7,546 nt of DNA from Candidatus Solincola jinzensis. GTDB lineage: Bacteria; Actinomycetota; Geothermincolia; Geothermincolales; RBG-13-55-18. This document shows, piece by piece, positions 6,095 through 7,546 of this stretch. The notes under the pieces were generated by a model that saw only the letters and a program-made list of their open reading frames with translations, was not told where the DNA came from and did no database searches. A program made the position numbers and the translations under genes. The stretch is from positions 1 through 7,546 of the forward strand of contig JACVJG010000117.1 of NCBI GenBank assembly GCA_015711875.1, given 5' to 3'. Position 1 is the first letter of the stretch. Every line of letters begins with the position of its first letter.

Positions 6095-6171
6095 CGAGAA
6101 CGATAAGAGCACGGGTTCTCGAGACTCCGTTTCTTCACCTCGGACCGAAGGCGGCCGGCTGGCCGAGAACC
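6095..6171. promoter_or_regulatory. Triple complementary motif able to form alternative hairpins
   Basis: CGAGAAC occurs at 6095-6101 and 6164-6170, with its reverse complement GTTCTCG between them at 6115-6121. The middle copy can pair with the left one (7 bp, 13-base loop) or the right one (8 bp as GGTTCTCG/CGAGAACC, 6114-6121 with 6164-6171), but not both. The right copy also overlaps a separate stem, CTCGG (6139-6143) with CCGAG (6170-6174), enclosing CGGCC/GGCCG (6152-6165). This is the layout of an attenuator-like switch in the leader of the small minus-strand gene; function is inference. Confidence 0.3.
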
Positions 6172-6346
6172 GAGATATAGTGAAACCGCAATATGCCCGA
6201 TCAAACCTACACTGTGTTGGTATGATCTGGTTGTTTATTGTTTTCCATCTCTTCTCGATCAGCCCTTCGAGGACTGCTCTGAAAATAGTGCGCCTTTCAC
6301 AACACAACATATTGTGTTTTAAGCGCCTCGCGGCTGTTTTCATCCT

Positions 6347-6371
6347 CGGATGGTGTCACATCCGCGTGACA
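6347..6371. promoter_or_regulatory. Two overlapping inverted repeats, possible operator
   Basis: CGGATG (6347-6352) pairs with CATCCG (6359-6364). TGTCAC (6354-6359) pairs with GTGACA (6366-6371). Both are perfect six-base arms with six-base gaps, and they overlap so that only one RNA hairpin can form at a time. As DNA, TGTCAC-N6-GTGACA has the form of a site for a dimeric regulator. No T run follows on either strand. Confidence 0.3.
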
Positions 6372-6568
6372 TGAACCAATGACTCACCTTCCTCCATTTT
6401 CCAGATTTTCACCCGAACCGGTATCCGGCTCCGGCCCAAACCCCGCAGCGGCCCCGGACATGAGACGACAGGTTGACCGAGAATAAGAAAAATGGCGGCA
6501 ATATGCCAGTAATTACCAGGATTGAGCTGGAATAATGCATGTTCTACCCTTGCGAGATTTCAATTATC

Positions 6569-6591
6569 GGTCGGCCTGACGAGGCCTGACC
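6569..6591. repeat. REP-like imperfect palindrome, possible terminator of the beta-lactamase-fold gene
   Basis: GGTC-GGCCT-GACG-AGGCC-T-GACC folds into nine base pairs with one bulged T and a four-base loop. It lies 22 bases beyond the stop codon of the minus-strand hydrolase gene. On the minus strand it begins GGGGTCAGGCCT, which resembles the short GTCAGGCC palindromes scattered near REP-associated transposases, but no transposase gene is here. Lack of a following T run makes a classic terminator less likely. Confidence 0.45.
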
Positions 6592-6613
6592 CCATGTCCG
6601 GGATACAAACCCC

Positions 6614-7546
6614 TTACAGGCTGGGGAACCGTTCAGGGAAGAGCATCTTGGCCAGGGTGATGAAGATGAGCATCGATTCCTGGGAAGAGTTGGTGGACTT
6701 GTTCGCCAGCACCACGATAGTGGCGTCTTCCTCGGGCAGGTAGAGCACCGTGCTGTTAAACCCGAAGATGGCCCCGTTGTGTCCGAGGAATCCCCCCAGG
6801 CTCATTATCCCGAGGCCGTACCTGCCGTCCACGTTCGCCAGCTCGGGGACCTCCACCCAGTCGAGCTGCTGCGCATGCATCTCCTCGCTCAGCAGCTCGC
6901 CACTGGCCAGGGCCTTCGCCCAGATCTTCAGATCCTCCAGGTTGGAGATCATGGCCCCACCCGCCCAGGGCACCGACGGGCTCACCCGGGTGTAATCCAT
7001 CAAGGTCCCGTCCTCCTGCAGCACGTAACCGCGGGAGTGTCCCTCGGGCATGTCCGGCGCAGTGGGGAAGGAGGTGTGGGAGAGCCCCAGGGGCTCGATG
7101 ATGCGTTCCTGTATCTCGTCCTCGATGGCATTGCCGGTGACCTGCTCCGCGATCATCCCCAGGATCTCGTAGTTGGTGTCGGAGTAGTGCCAGCCCTGAC
7201 CGGGCGGGAAGTCGGGCGGATGGGCCAGCGCGATATCCAGGCTCTCCTGTGGGGTCATCTCCATGAGGGGATCGGAGGTGAAGGCGTCCAGGAATCCCTC
7301 GTCCTCGGAGAAGCTGAAGATGCCTGCGGTCATGTTGAGGAGCTGCCGGACGGTTATCTCGTCGCCGTAAGGCACTCCCTGTACGTATTCCTCCAACCGG
7401 TCGTCCAGGTCCAGCAATCCCTCGTCGGCGAGCATGAGCACCAGGGCGGCGGTGAAGGTCTTGGTGTTGCTGGCGATGCGCACCTTGTCATCGACGGTCA
7501 TCGGCCGCCCGCTCTCGATCTCCGCCAGGCCGAAGGCCGCGACCCA
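6614..7546 (-). CDS. Serine hydrolase of the beta-lactamase/penicillin-binding-protein-like family (class C fold), 5' end beyond the window
   Basis: The minus-strand frame stays open through the right edge, so 310 C-terminal residues are visible and the N-terminus (including any signal peptide) is missing. The ATG at 7501 is internal: the preceding codons read WVAAFGLAEIESGRP, the conserved strand before the active site. Visible motifs, counted from the edge, are S26-N-T-K29 (SxxK nucleophile and general base), Y121-S-D123 within HYSDTNYEILG (the YxN-type site, with Asp for Asn), and H256-N-G258 in GHNGAIFGFNS (the KTG-equivalent HxG). This set is typical of esterase, D-aminopeptidase-like and related hydrolases with the beta-lactamase fold; true antibiotic resistance is not implied. 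Substrate is unknown. Members are commonly exported or lipid-anchored, but that cannot be judged here. Codon bias matches the plus-strand genes. Confidence 0.93.
   Translation of the reverse strand, partial: WVAAFGLAEIESGRPMTVDDKVRIASNTKTFTAALVLMLADEGLLDLDDRLEEYVQGVPYGDEITVRQLLNMTAGIFSFSEDEGFLDAFTSDPLMEMTPQESLDIALAHPPDFPPGQGWHYSDTNYEILGMIAEQVTGNAIEDEIQERIIEPLGLSHTSFPTAPDMPEGHSRGYVLQEDGTLMDYTRVSPSVPWAGGAMISNLEDLKIWAKALASGELLSEEMHAQQLDWVEVPELANVDGRYGLGIMSLGGFLGHNGAIFGFNSTVLYLPEEDATIVVLANKSTNSSQESMLIFITLAKMLFPERFPSL

Larger units (their letters stand above)
6051..6613. other. Gene-free region between two minus-strand genes, rich in inverted repeats
   Basis: These 563 bases lie downstream of the beta-lactamase-fold gene and upstream of the 88-residue gene, both on the minus strand. 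Composition is mixed and AT-richer from about 6175 to 6560. Open frames exist on both strands (6015-6374 plus, 6074-6343 minus), but their codon use is unlike the real genes and they encode nothing recognisable. The region holds competing inverted repeats at 6095-6171 and 6347-6371, an AACACAA/TTGTGTT pair at 6301-6318, and a REP-like palindrome near 6580. A weak minus-strand promoter is possible: TTGATC (6204-6199) and TATATC (6179-6174), with a long 19-base spacer. Confidence 0.5.

Noticed and set aside
6015..6374. Plus-strand 119-codon and minus-strand 89-codon frames in the gene-free region
   Set aside because: Neither shows the third-position G/C bias of the real genes, neither has a well-spaced ribosome site, and the peptides look random and rich in rare combinations.
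7499..7501. ATG at 7501 as the true start of the beta-lactamase-fold gene
   Set aside because: The frame continues to the window edge with conserved family sequence (AAFGLAEIESGRP), and starting here would leave the SxxK only ten residues from the N-terminus.
1..7546. tRNA or rRNA genes, CRISPR arrays, complete insertion sequences
   Set aside because: Looked for cloverleaf-like segments, regularly spaced repeats and transposase motifs on both strands and saw none that could be supported.

Overview
The window is 7.5 kb of high-GC bacterial DNA. It carries four complete, well-supported genes on the plus strand, a fifth gene cut by the right edge on the minus strand, and a small minus-strand gene that appears to start at CTG. 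G/C-rich third positions, frequent AGG arginine codons, strong AGGAGG-type ribosome sites and B12-dependent methyl-transfer genes suggest an anaerobic, deep-branching actinobacterium or a similar sediment or subsurface lineage. That placement is inferred from style and gene content; no marker gene is present.

Left part (1-2132): a long/medium-chain acyl-CoA synthetase (477-2132). Its ribosome site and first ten codons occur a second time, as a perfect 47-bp direct repeat, at the very start of the window, where the reading frame stops after 12 codons. The 0.4 kb between the two copies has no convincing gene but contains an 18-bp perfect palindrome. Middle (2133-5360): a two-pass membrane protein with a GIDE/MULAN-type domain and no RING finger (2410-3192), then a corrinoid-binding protein (3330-3968) and a UroD/MtaA-family protein (4092-5360). 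The last two probably form a B12-dependent methyl-transfer pair, but the UroD-family member lacks the usual HxC...C zinc ligands.

Right part (5361-7546): an AT-richer stretch with tandem TGGTATAT units, then about 200 bases of nested stem-loops resembling a structured RNA, possibly a truncated group II intron. Next come the small cysteine-containing minus-strand gene (5734-6000) and about 600 bases without a convincing gene. That last stretch is rich in competing inverted repeats and a REP-like palindrome. A serine beta-lactamase-fold hydrolase (6614 to beyond 7546) closes the window.

Functionally, the firmest link is between the corrinoid protein and the UroD-family protein: same strand, 123 bp apart, matching families. 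The acyl-CoA synthetase and membrane protein share their direction, but the gaps of 277 and 137 bp do not prove one operon. No methyltransferase of the MttB/MtaB type and no corrinoid reductive activase is visible here.
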